Of a stretch of DNA of 64,000 nt, positions 34,127 to 41,874 are shown in pieces. Under the pieces are notes generated by a model, which searched no databases, had not been told where the DNA came from, and saw only the letters and a program-made list of their open reading frames with translations. Both the position numbers and the translations under genes were made by a program. The stretch spans positions 67,832 through 131,831 of the forward strand of contig NZ_JADWDC010000002.1 in the NCBI RefSeq assembly GCF_020640915.1. The letters run 5' to 3'. This DNA comes from Waterburya agarophytonicola KI4 (lineage in GTDB: Bacteria; Cyanobacteriota; Cyanobacteriia; Cyanobacteriales; Xenococcaceae). Position 1 is the stretch's first letter. Every line of letters begins with the position of its first letter.

Positions 34127-35446
34127 TTAACAGTGAATTAATACTTGATAAAGGCGGTTACTGTCAGCCACGGTAATAGTGAAGCCAAGGTCTCCGTATT
34201 CTAGCTTTTCTCCCTGTTGGGGTATCTTTTGCCATTGCTCTAATAAAAAACCTCCTAGAGTGTTGTAATCATCAGCTACGGGTAAACTTAACTCTAGTTG
34301 TTCGTTCACTTCTTCTAAGTTCATCTGAGCTGAGACGAGAAAAGTACGATCGTCTAATTTTTGGATGGCTTCAATGCCAGAGTCGGGATCGTTTCCTGCA
34401 TCGCCGACAATCTCTGCTACTAGGTCGTGGAGCGTGATTAAGCCTGAAGTACCGCCAAATTCATCGATTACTATCACCATTTTTTGATGAGACTGTTGCA
34501 TTGAAGGTAAAAGTTCGTTGAGGGATGTAGACTCAGGAATAAAATTTACCTGTTCGACCCAAGGCTCGATAATAGAATCGCGGTTTAATTCTCCTGTTGC
34601 CAAAGGTTTGGATAGTTTTTTGTAGTGAATAATTCCGCGAATGTCGTCTAAAGAATCCCCAATAACAGGATATCCAGAATAGCCAGATTCGCAGATAGTT
34701 TCGAGTAATTCGCCAAAAGTAGTAGTTAGAGAGAGAAATTTAATATCAGTCCGAGGAATCATTGCTTGTTCGGCTGTATCGTCGCGAAATTCAAAAACAT
34801 TCTTTAAAAGTTGTCTTTCTTCTGCTTCTAAGCCAATGGATTCTTTTTCTGTGGCAATAATCAGTTGCAATTCTTCGGAAGTGAGTTGTTCGTACCACCC
34901 TTGACTGTTATATTCCATTCCTACTAGTTTTAAAAGCAAGCGAGTAGACAAATTTAGAATAGCCACAAATGGTCGAAAAATGCGAGCAATAGCTAAGCTA
35001 GGGGGTCCAAAAAATCGTGCGATTTTTTCGGGATACATTAACGCTACAGATTTAGGAAAGAGTTCCCCTAGAACTATCTGTAAATATGCCAAAATAATAA
35101 AAGCAAGGGGTAAGGTAAAAGAATGAGCGATCGCTTGAGATAAATAATCTGGTAGAGATAGCTGTTTCGTTAGGGCAATAATCGCCGTTGCCATTGTTCT
35201 TTCTCCCACCCATCCTAAAGCTAGACTAGATAGAGTAATACCTAGTTGAGTGGTAGATAACAGGCGATCGATACTCCTTTGAAGAGACTGGACAGTTTGA
35301 GCCTGGAGATCTCCATCTTTGACCAGTTGACTGATGCGAGAGCGACGTACAGAAACAATTGAAAATTCTGCGGTCACAAAAAAAGCATTAATCGCAATTA
35401 GTAAGAAAACACCAATGAAAGTCAACAATAAATTTTGTTCTGCCAT
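34127..35446 (-). CDS. hemolysin-family CNNM/CBS/CorC-HlyC protein
   Basis: 439 residues: N-terminal CNNM transmembrane domain (about 1-200, V-T-A-E-F-S-I-V-S-V-R-R-S-R), a CBS pair (about 215-345), and a CorC_HlyC domain (about 355-439) starting near D-R-T-F-L-V-S-A. Proteins of this build are linked to magnesium or cobalt efflux and homeostasis; the hemolysin name is historical. Convergent with the pentapeptide gene with 15 bases between them. Confidence 0.93.
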   Translation of the reverse strand: MAEQNLLLTFIGVFLLIAINAFFVTAEFSIVSVRRSRISQLVKDGDLQAQTVQSLQRSIDRLLSTTQLGITLSSLALGWVGERTMATAIIALTKQLSLPDYLSQAIAHSFTLPLAFIILAYLQIVLGELFPKSVALMYPEKIARFFGPPSLAIARIFRPFVAILNLSTRLLLKLVGMEYNSQGWYEQLTSEELQLIIATEKESIGLEAEERQLLKNVFEFRDDTAEQAMIPRTDIKFLSLTTTFGELLETICESGYSGYPVIGDSLDDIRGIIHYKKLSKPLATGELNRDSIIEPWVEQVNFIPESTSLNELLPSMQQSHQKMVIVIDEFGGTSGLITLHDLVAEIVGDAGNDPDSGIEAIQKLDDRTFLVSAQMNLEEVNEQLELSLPVADDYNTLGGFLLEQWQKIPQQGEKLEYGDLGFTITVADSNRLYQVLIHC

Positions 35447-35502
35447 TGGTTAACTAACTATGAGTAAAAATATTGAATATCATTGCGTGAAAAGCCGATC
35501 TA

Positions 35503-35757
35503 TCATTTATTCTCGGCATGAACTTGGTTATATACTTTGATTAAAATATCCTTTTCTTTAATAATTTTTAAACCTTTATGTTCTCCCCCCAAAGGTTTTT
35601 GATTTTTGTTAAAATCTTCAGAGCTAACATCGGGTTGAGTAACTACTTTAAGAGCTTCTCTACCCATGAAATAGCCGACATAAGAGCTAGCAATGCCTCC
35701 TGAGAGCATCATGAGAAATAAAAAAACAGTTAGCCACAAATTAACTCTTATTTTCAT
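35503..35757 (-). CDS. small membrane-anchored protein, unknown
   Basis: 84 residues with one N-terminal transmembrane helix (about 7-30, ending G-G-I-A-S-S-Y-V-G-Y-F-M-G) and a charged soluble tail. No family recognised. It is 56 bases upstream of the CNNM gene on the same strand and may be co-transcribed with it. Confidence 0.5.
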   Translation of the reverse strand: MKIRVNLWLTVFLFLMMLSGGIASSYVGYFMGREALKVVTQPDVSSEDFNKNQKPLGGEHKGLKIIKEKDILIKVYNQVHAENK

Positions 35758-35850
35758 GTAATCTTGATTGTGTATTATTTTTTAAGATTATTTTTGCCAA
35801 AGATACGAGATTTACTAATATAATGGTCTACTAGAGCAAAAAACCAATAA

Positions 35851-35923
35851 CCAGGGTTGGCCGAGCGGTTTAGGCAACAAACTCATAATTTGTGCAAGGC
35901 AGGTTCAACTCCTGCACCCTGGA
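35851..35923 (+). tRNA. tRNA-Ile2, anticodon CAU (lysidine-modified type)
   Basis: A 73-base cloverleaf folds cleanly. Acceptor stem is CCAGGGT/ACCCTGG, D arm GCC...GGC, anticodon stem ACAAA/TTTGT with loop CTCATAA, T arm GCAGG/CCTGC with loop TTCAACT, discriminator A. Anticodon CAU could mean Met, but the D arm (TGGCCGAGCGGTTTAGGC) and the CTCATAATT context match tRNA-Ile(CAU) of plastids and cyanobacteria, which TilS converts to read AUA. The 3' CCA is not encoded. Confidence 0.85.
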
Positions 35924-36062
35924 CTCGATCTGATTCGCTCCGCCATTCTATAAACTATATATAGGATAAATTATAAACTTGCTAACCCTCTCGTCAAGTA
36001 TTTTTGAAATGGGCATCTGATAAAACAGATTGACAATTTGAGAATTAGATATCGCGAACAAA

Positions 36063-36329
36063 ATGGAAGCTGTAATTTTTGTTGGATTGCAGGCTTCGGG
36101 AAAATCTTCTTTTTATCGAGAAAAGTTTGCCAACAGCCATATTCGGCTCAATTTAGATATGCTCAAGACTCGTCATCGAGAGAAGTTGTTATTCGATGCT
36201 TGTTTGCAGGCAAAGCAATCAATGGTTGTTGATAATACCAATCCCACAAAAAGCGATCGCGCTAAATATATTCTACCTGCCAAACAACATAAGTTTAAAA
36301 TTACGGGTTACTATACTATATTTATTTAA
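36063..36329 (+). CDS. truncated AAA_33-type P-loop kinase
   Basis: 88 residues with a good N-terminal half: Walker A G-L-Q-A-S-G-K-S-S-F (about 8-17), then R-L-N-L-D-M-L-K-T-R-H-R and D-N-T-N-P-T-K-S-D-R-A-K-Y, as in polynucleotide-kinase-like ATP-binding proteins of about 150 residues. The frame stops right after I-T-G-Y-Y, where family members continue with a lid and R-rich segment. Nothing of the missing half is visible in other frames before the terminator 8 bases later. Probably a decayed gene remnant, though a short protein could still be made. Confidence 0.6.
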   Translation: MEAVIFVGLQASGKSSFYREKFANSHIRLNLDMLKTRHREKLLFDACLQAKQSMVVDNTNPTKSDRAKYILPAKQHKFKITGYYTIFI

Positions 36330-36336
36330 CTAAAAA

Positions 36337-36377
36337 GTCAGGAGTAGACAAATTTGTTTTCCCCTGACAATTTTTTT
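36337..36377 (+). terminator. terminator after truncated kinase gene
   Basis: Hairpin with closing stem GTCAGG/CCTGAC (36337-36342 and 36363-36368), partly paired interior, followed by AA and seven T. Confidence 0.7.
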
Positions 36378-36479
36378 ATAACGTTTTAAATTTTGCTTGG
36401 CTATCAATAATACAACAAGGCTTTAGACCAATATTAGTCTCAAGCAATTAATTGCACTTTGAGCGAAACTTACGTTGTT

Positions 36480-36611
36480 TTAATCTTCGTGATCTTCAAA
36501 AGGATCTCCTAAATCAGCAGATGGAGGACCAAATGCTGTGTAGATAGAATATCCAGTGATAGCGACTACTACAGCCCCTATACTAACGCTAAGAACTATT
36601 GCGGGTTCCAT
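36480..36611 (-). CDS. psbN: PsbN photosystem II assembly protein
   Basis: Read by hand. ATG at 36611, TAA at 36480-36482, 43 residues. It has one transmembrane helix (about 4-25) and the PsbN C-terminal signature Y-T-A-F-G-P-P-S-A-D-L-G-D-P-F-E-D-H-E-D. PsbN is not a structural subunit of photosystem II but helps assemble or repair its reaction centre. It is divergent from psbH, the universal arrangement in cyanobacteria and plastids. Confidence 0.95.
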   Translation of the reverse strand: MEPAIVLSVSIGAVVVAITGYSIYTAFGPPSADLGDPFEDHED

Positions 36612-36694
36612 AAGTTGATCTAAATTATGATTACTCTTCCTCTATAATATTACAGAAGATTACGAAAAACCCGATATAACATCATTATTGGACT

Positions 36695-36898
36695 ATGTCA
36701 CAAGAAACTCGTTTGGGAAATATTCTCAAACCTTTAAACTCTGAATACGGTAAAGTAGCACCTGGTTGGGGAACAACTGTGTTAATGGGAGTCTTTATGG
36801 CTCTATTCCTGGTTTTCCTCTTGATTATTTTGCAACTTTATAATTCTTCCTTAATATTAGAAGGAGTTGATGTTGACTGGAGAACATTAAGTCGATAG
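36695..36898 (+). CDS. psbH: photosystem II reaction centre protein H
   Basis: 67 residues, the usual length. Cyanobacterial PsbH pattern: N-terminal [20 protein letters not shown], conserved V-A-P-G-W-G-T-T, a single helix (about 28-48), and a lumenal tail with [14 protein letters not shown]. It stabilises the QB/bicarbonate region of photosystem II. Divergent psbN and downstream tatA match conserved cyanobacterial gene order. Confidence 0.97.
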   Translation: MSQETRLGNILKPLNSEYGKVAPGWGTTVLMGVFMALFLVFLLIILQLYNSSLILEGVDVDWRTLSR

Positions 36899-36935
36899 AC
36901 AAGTGTGATTTAAGATATATCTAAATAGCTAATAA

Positions 36936-36973
36936 ATTGGTTCGACCCTATGGTTTATTGGGGATCGAACCAA
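36936..36973 (+). terminator. hairpin between psbH and tatA
   Basis: ATTGGTTCGA (36936-36945) pairs with TCGAACCAAT (36964-36973), with a CCC/GGG extension inside. No T-run follows, so it may be an mRNA-processing or stability structure at the psbH 3' end rather than a full terminator. Confidence 0.6.
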
Positions 36974-37012
36974 TATTCATATAACTTATTAAAATTACGG
37001 GAATACAGCATC

Positions 37013-37297
37013 ATGAACATTTTTGGCATTGGTTTACCAGAAATGGCTCTAATTACTATTGTTGCTCTTTTAGTATTTGGTCCTAAAAAGCTACCTGAAA
37101 TTGGTCGTAGTGTCGCCAAAACCCTGCGCAGTTTTCAAGATGCTTCTAAAGAATTTGAAAATGAATTTAAAAAAGAAGCGCAAAAAATTGAAGAATCCGT
37201 CACCATGAATGCGAAGTTAGAAGCAGCAGGAGACTCAAAAACTTCAGAGCAAACGGATATTTCTGCTACGACAGAATCATCAAAGGTAGTTGATTGA
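37013..37297 (+). CDS. tatA: Sec-independent protein translocase subunit TatA/E
   Basis: 94 residues starting at the ATG at 37013 (an ATG-less upstream extension is not needed). The short N-terminal helix starts M-N-I-F-G-I-G-L-P-E-M, followed by the hinge F-G-P-K-K-L-P-E-I-G-R and an amphipathic helix K-T-L-R-S-F-Q-D-A, then an acidic tail. It oligomerises in the thylakoid or plasma membrane to pass folded proteins. It lies 114 bases after psbH, as in other cyanobacteria. Confidence 0.93.
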   Translation: MNIFGIGLPEMALITIVALLVFGPKKLPEIGRSVAKTLRSFQDASKEFENEFKKEAQKIEESVTMNAKLEAAGDSKTSEQTDISATTESSKVVD

Positions 37298-37301
37298 CGC
37301 T

Positions 37302-37323
37302 CCAACGGGTAAAACCGCGTTGG
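37302..37323 (+). terminator. hairpin after tatA
   Basis: CCAACG/CGTTGG with an inner GGT/ACC and one bulged base, 5 bases after the tatA stop. T-run is poor, so termination is probable but weak. Confidence 0.5.
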
Positions 37324-37551
37324 CTTTCTCGACTCCCGTACTATCTGTCAACTTAGTTACAGATTATTTTCCTATTAGTTGTGGTTTAATAATCGTTAAT
37401 GTAGCAATTTTCGCCTATATCGAGTGGATATTGATTGACAATTAACAATTAATCGGCAATAAATTGCTTGTTATTAAAATTATGTCGCCCTAGTTGCTAT
37501 TTCTTTTGGTTAAGAAAAAAGCTCTAATATAATTGTCAATTTTCAAGTACT

Positions 37552-38919
37552 ATGAAGGCGGAAAAAACCAACTCCGATAAAATTTATCGTAATGCGATCG
37601 CAAAATACGATCGAGACTTAATAGATACCTATTATAAGCGAGGTAAAACTTATCTCAAGCTAGAAGATTATCCGAAGGCGATTGAGGATTTTAATACCGT
37701 ACTCAAGCTAAATCCTCAAGATACGAGGACTTATCTGATTAGGGGGTATGCGAGGGGCGAGATGAAGCAATTTAGCCTAGAAATAGCTGACTATACCGAA
37801 GCTATTCGTCTTGCTCCTAAATTAGCTAAAGCATATCGCAGTCGGGGTTATGCCTATGGAATTTTGAAAAATTACGATAAAGCGATCGCCGATTTTCAAC
37901 AAGCGATCGAACTCGCCCCTAATTACACTCAAGCTTATTACAATCTTGCTTGTACCTATAATATCTTGGGGGAACATCTACCAGCATTAAGTGGATTCGA
38001 TAGAGTTATCGAATTAAGTCCTGATAACGCAGCAGCATATCATCATCGGGGCAACCTTTTCAGTTTTTTAGAAAATTATCAACGAGCGATCGCCGATTAT
38101 AGCGAAGTCATTCGTTTAGATCCCGACTGCGCCAAGGCATACAATGCCAGAGGGAATGCTAATTCCATCCTGGGATATCATCACAATGCCATTATTGACT
38201 ACAGTCAGGCTATTTTGCTAGATCCTCAAGACTGGCAATCAATTTATAATCAGGGTACTGAATATCAAAATATAAAAGACTATAGCAATGCTATTGCTAG
38301 TTATAGTGAAGTGATTCGTCTCAAGCCACAATTAATCTCGGCATATCAAGATAGAGCCAATATTTATGGTAGATTAAAAGACTATTCTAGGGCGATCGCT
38401 GATTATTCGAGCATCATCGACTTCGATGCCAATAATGAAGATGCTTTTTATCATCGTGGCAATGCTTACAATTTTCTGCAAAAATACCAACAGGCGATAA
38501 TAGAATACGATCGCTGTATTAAGTTGAATCCCAACCATAGTAATGCTTTTTATAATCGAGGAGTTACTTATAGTTGTCTGGCTCGATATCGAGAAGCGAT
38601 CGTTAACTACGATCGCGCAGTAGCTATTACCCCTCAATCAGCCTCGATCTATAATAATCGAGCCAATGCTTACAAACAATTACAGGAATATCAAAAAGCG
38701 ATCGCCGATTATACTCAAGCTATTTTCTACGATCCTGACTATAGTGACGCTTACTATAACCGAGGATTGGTATATCATATCTTGCAAGAACCAGATAAAT
38801 CGATTAAAGATTTATCTCTAGCTGCCAATTTATTTGGAAAACAAGGTAAAAATAAGATCGCCAAACAAATAACGGCAAAAATCCAAAACTTGTATAGCAT
38901 CAAACAAGCTGTAGGATAA
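37552..38919 (+). CDS. tetratricopeptide repeat protein
   Basis: 455 residues made almost wholly of about 12 tandem 34-residue TPRs from residue 18 to about 425 (recurring A-Y-x-x-R-G-x-x and Y-x-x-A-I-x-D-Y-x-x-A-I-x-L-x-P). Many Asn/Tyr positions match the O-GlcNAc-transferase-like TPR subtype, but no catalytic domain is attached. No signal peptide. A protein-binding scaffold; partner unknown. A 254-base spacer precedes it. Confidence 0.9.
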   Translation: MKAEKTNSDKIYRNAIAKYDRDLIDTYYKRGKTYLKLEDYPKAIEDFNTVLKLNPQDTRTYLIRGYARGEMKQFSLEIADYTEAIRLAPKLAKAYRSRGYAYGILKNYDKAIADFQQAIELAPNYTQAYYNLACTYNILGEHLPALSGFDRVIELSPDNAAAYHHRGNLFSFLENYQRAIADYSEVIRLDPDCAKAYNARGNANSILGYHHNAIIDYSQAILLDPQDWQSIYNQGTEYQNIKDYSNAIASYSEVIRLKPQLISAYQDRANIYGRLKDYSRAIADYSSIIDFDANNEDAFYHRGNAYNFLQKYQQAIIEYDRCIKLNPNHSNAFYNRGVTYSCLARYREAIVNYDRAVAITPQSASIYNNRANAYKQLQEYQKAIADYTQAIFYDPDYSDAYYNRGLVYHILQEPDKSIKDLSLAANLFGKQGKNKIAKQITAKIQNLYSIKQAVG

Positions 38920-39008
38920 TTATCGATATACCCAAAGTGGTATCAGTATTGCTATATATTCAAACTCTAACTCTAATTTGGCGCGATCGAAAAAATCAAC
39001 AAAAATAG

Positions 39009-39065
39009 TTGACTTAAAAATCAATTTTAGTTATGATAACCTCAGTGTTGATTTAAAAATCAATT
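39009..39065 (+). promoter_or_regulatory. duplicated near-palindrome upstream of the coiled-coil genes
   Basis: TTGACTTAAAAATCAATT (39009-39026) and TTGATTTAAAAATCAATT (39048-39065) differ at one base, are each nearly self-complementary, and start 39 bases apart. They lie 82-138 bases before the start codon and look like paired operators. Confidence 0.45.
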
Positions 39066-39146
39066 AAAAAAGTGTCAAGTCTTGTGGATCTACCTCACCA
39101 TAAGACTTACAAAACTTAAAACCATTGATTATTCTCAAGGAAGATT

Positions 39147-40115
39147 ATGAGCCAAGCCAACGCAAGAGATAACAAAGATGCTATTTTGGCAGCATTCGAT
39201 CGATTGTTGAATCAGTATCAAATAAGTGAATCTAAAATAGCGACAAAAGAAGAAGAAGCAGAAAAAAACAAAAATCAACAGCTATTAAAAAAGACAGTTA
39301 ATTATACCGCTGATAATATTATTAATGGTATGGCTTCTTTGCAATTAAGTTTTGGCAGTGCGGTTAATGGATTAGCCGACAACTTAACTATTGAGTCAAA
39401 TAAATTAGATGAATTACAAAAAGTGATCGCTGTAGAGCAAGAATATTTACAACAACTCAATCAAGTTCGATTGGTTGCCGATGCCCTACATATTTTAAAT
39501 CTAGAACATCAAGAAAAAATAGAATCTCTACAAGCTAAAACAAGTCAAGAGAAAGAAACTATCGAACAAGAGGTTGCCCAGAGTAAAAAATATTGGAAAA
39601 AAGAACAAGATGAATTTGAAGTTAGGGTCAAAGAGTCAGCCGAGTTATTAGCTAAAGAAAGAGAAGAAGAAGAAGCAGACTATCAATATGAATTAGATCG
39701 TCAACGAACTATTGAAAATGATGAATACGAAGAAAGCCAACGTTTACAAACTAGGGAATTGGTAGAACAAGAAGCCGTTAATTCGCAAGATTGGGCGGAA
39801 AGAGAAAAATACTTAGCAGATAATAAACCAGAGTTTATTAAAAATCAAGAACAGATTGATGGCTTTGAAGCCAAGTTGAAAGAAGAATATAATAAAGCGA
39901 AAGGGAATGCTATTAAAGAAGCAGATAATAAATATAAAGTAGAAGCAGAATTACAAGAAAAAGAATGGTCTGGAAATCAGCAAGGCTACGAACTAAAAAT
40001 TGAATCTTTAACAGTAGTAATAGAAAGACAGACACAACAAATCACTGAAATTACGGCTCAATTACAAGAAGTTAATACTCAAGCCCAAAATTTAGCAATG
40101 CAAGCTTTTCAATAA
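39147..40115 (+). CDS. coiled-coil protein A of a tandem paralogous pair
   Basis: 322 residues, no signal peptide or membrane helix. An N-terminal segment (about 1-45) leads to a conserved block with I-I-N-G-M-A-S-L-Q-L-S-F-G-S-A-V-N-G-L-A (about 58-77), then a long Glu/Lys/Gln-rich coiled coil (about 85-315) with dense acidic runs near 170-200. The next gene encodes the same order of parts. No enzyme motif. Coiled-coil-rich proteins of cyanobacteria can form filaments or bind division or motility machinery; I cannot tie this one to a named protein. Confidence 0.6.
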   Translation: MSQANARDNKDAILAAFDRLLNQYQISESKIATKEEEAEKNKNQQLLKKTVNYTADNIINGMASLQLSFGSAVNGLADNLTIESNKLDELQKVIAVEQEYLQQLNQVRLVADALHILNLEHQEKIESLQAKTSQEKETIEQEVAQSKKYWKKEQDEFEVRVKESAELLAKEREEEEADYQYELDRQRTIENDEYEESQRLQTRELVEQEAVNSQDWAEREKYLADNKPEFIKNQEQIDGFEAKLKEEYNKAKGNAIKEADNKYKVEAELQEKEWSGNQQGYELKIESLTVVIERQTQQITEITAQLQEVNTQAQNLAMQAFQ

Positions 40116-40143
40116 CTAATCCTAAAGGATACCGCTACGCATA

Positions 40144-40171
40144 TAACTAATAACCAATTACCAATAACTAA
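40144..40171. repeat. heptamer repeat TAACTAA (4 degenerate copies)
   Basis: TAACTAA-TAACCAA-TTACCAA-TAACTAA, exactly period 7, in the 65-base gap between the two coiled-coil genes. Confidence 0.65.
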
Positions 40172-40180
40172 TAAAACATC

Positions 40181-41263
40181 ATGACAATTAATTCTAAAAG
40201 TACCAAGGCAGAAATTTTAGCGGCATATAAAGAGTTGGACAAACAAAAGAAAAGTTTGGAATCTCAACTTAAAAATTCTCCAAAAGTTAATCCTATTACT
40301 AATAAAAATACGACTCAAGATATAGTCAGAAAATCAATCCCAACAGTTAATATAAATAGCAATAGTACTAAAGGTATTTCTAATACAATTCAAGCTTTGG
40401 CAGAAATTCAAAGTAGTTTTGGTGGAGCAGTTAGTAATTTATCAGAACATTTAATTGTAGAAGCAACCCAACTAGAAACTGTCAGAAATGCGATCACTTT
40501 AGAAAAATTAGAATTAATAGAACTACATAAATTAGAAAAAGTTACAGAATCAACTATTGACGATTTAATTAAAAAATATCAAGCAGACTCTAAAAAATTC
40601 GCTGAAGAATTGAATCAGCAACAAGAAAGCGATCGCCAAGAAATTGAAACTCTTAAACAAGCTTGGGCAAAAGAGAAAGAAACTCACAGCAGATTTGTTA
40701 AGACGAGAAATGAAGAATATCGCAAGGCACAACAACGAGAGAAAGAAGAGTATGAATATAACTTAGATCTAACAAGAGATTTGGATGAAGAAGAATATAA
40801 TCAACAAACAAAATTACGCCAACAAGAATTAGAGTCGAGTCGTAAAATATTAGAAAAACAATGGCAAGAAAAAGAAGCAGAAATTGCCAAACTAGAACAA
40901 GAATATAGTACTGCTCAAGAAAAAGTTGTAGCCTTTGAAGAACAACTGCGGGCAAAAATCAAACAAGCTAATGAAGAAGGAAAGGGAATTGGTAATTATC
41001 AAGCTAAAATCAAAGCCGATCTTCGAGCCAAAGAAATTCAAGGAGAAACCAGAAACTATCAACTAAGAATTGATTCTTTAGAACAAACAATCGAACATCA
41101 AGAAAGCAGAATTAGAAAATTATCCCAACAGTTAGATGCTTCTCTACAACAAGTCCAAGATTTAGCAGTCAAAGCAATTGAAGGTTCGTCAAATCGCAAT
41201 TCTTTTGAAGCCATGAAAGCGATCGCGATGGAACAAGCCAAGACTCAAAGCAAAGGTAAATAA
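40181..41263 (+). CDS. coiled-coil protein B of a tandem paralogous pair
   Basis: 360 residues. After a Lys-rich N-terminal region with a short coiled coil (about 8-33), it repeats the conserved block of its neighbour as I-Q-A-L-A-E-I-Q-S-S-F-G-G-A-V-S-N-L-S (about 68-86), followed by a long coiled coil (about 95-345) including E-E-Y-x-Y-x-L-D-x-x-R and Q-x-R-x-L, motifs also found in the first copy. A convergent terminator follows. The pair probably forms hetero-oligomers, which is inference. The function is unknown. Confidence 0.6.
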   Translation: MTINSKSTKAEILAAYKELDKQKKSLESQLKNSPKVNPITNKNTTQDIVRKSIPTVNINSNSTKGISNTIQALAEIQSSFGGAVSNLSEHLIVEATQLETVRNAITLEKLELIELHKLEKVTESTIDDLIKKYQADSKKFAEELNQQQESDRQEIETLKQAWAKEKETHSRFVKTRNEEYRKAQQREKEEYEYNLDLTRDLDEEEYNQQTKLRQQELESSRKILEKQWQEKEAEIAKLEQEYSTAQEKVVAFEEQLRAKIKQANEEGKGIGNYQAKIKADLRAKEIQGETRNYQLRIDSLEQTIEHQESRIRKLSQQLDASLQQVQDLAVKAIEGSSNRNSFEAMKAIAMEQAKTQSKGK

Positions 41264-41313
41264 ATTGCTTTCTTTGAATAATTAAAGCTTAAATATTCAA
41301 CTTTCTAGGGTGT

Positions 41314-41342
41314 GTAGGGATAAATTAATTTTTTGTCCCTAC
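41314..41342. terminator. terminator between convergent genes
   Basis: GTAGGGA (41314-41320) and TCCCTAC (41336-41342), AT-rich loop, followed by TTTCTTACTT. It separates the coiled-coil gene from the cNMP-binding gene. Confidence 0.6.
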
Positions 41343-41357
41343 TTTCTTACTTATTTA

Positions 41358-41735
41358 TTAGCTCACTACCGATTGTCTCAAACGGCGAATGCGATCGCTA
41401 TAACTACGCATTATTTCTAAACCAAACATGGGGGTTTGTTGCACCGCAAACAAAAAGTGTTTTCGTTCCATTAACGCTAACTTACATTCTGTTTTAGCGA
41501 TCGCCGTACTAGCTCTTTTACTATCTAGATGCACCAAAGCACCTTCCCCAAAGATATCTCCCTGATGGATGGTTTCCAAAACTTTGCCGTTGACTGTAAT
41601 TTCGACTTCTCCTTCTACCAAACCATACATTACATCTCCCGAATCACCATCGGCAAAAATAACCTCTCCTGGTGCAAAAGTTTGGGGACTCGGGGATGTT
41701 TGAAATATTTCAACGGTTTTTACGGGTGATAGCAT
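41358..41735 (-). CDS. single-domain cyclic nucleotide-binding protein
   Basis: 125 residues, one cNMP-binding beta barrel. The phosphate-binding cassette is F-G-E-G-A-L-V-H-L-D-S-K-R-A-S-T-A (about 62-78), with Glu64 and Arg74 at the ribose and phosphate contacts, so cyclic nucleotide binding should be possible. No helix-turn-helix follows, so it is not a CRP-type regulator; it would act on a partner. It stands alone between the coiled-coil pair and the carotenoid oxygenase gene. Confidence 0.9.
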   Translation of the reverse strand: MLSPVKTVEIFQTSPSPQTFAPGEVIFADGDSGDVMYGLVEGEVEITVNGKVLETIHQGDIFGEGALVHLDSKRASTAIAKTECKLALMERKHFLFAVQQTPMFGLEIMRSYSDRIRRLRQSVVS

Positions 41736-41874
41736 AACCTAGTCTCCTCATTGGTATTTGACTGTAATGCCTACCCTTCCTGCTATTTGCTATTTATTGA
41801 TCGAGGTAAGCATTTTATTTAGATAAAGACTAGGTTAACAAAAGGTTAAAACATTTGGAAAAAAACCAGTAAAT

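Noticed and set aside
35851-35923. Elongator or initiator tRNA-Met
   Set aside because: Anticodon is CAU, but D-arm and anticodon-arm context fit tRNA-Ile2; the initiator features (C1-A72 mismatch, three GC pairs in the anticodon stem) are absent.
36038-36232. 64-codon frame overlapping the truncated P-loop kinase
   Set aside because: Out-of-frame reading of the same DNA; checked for the missing half of the kinase and it is not there.
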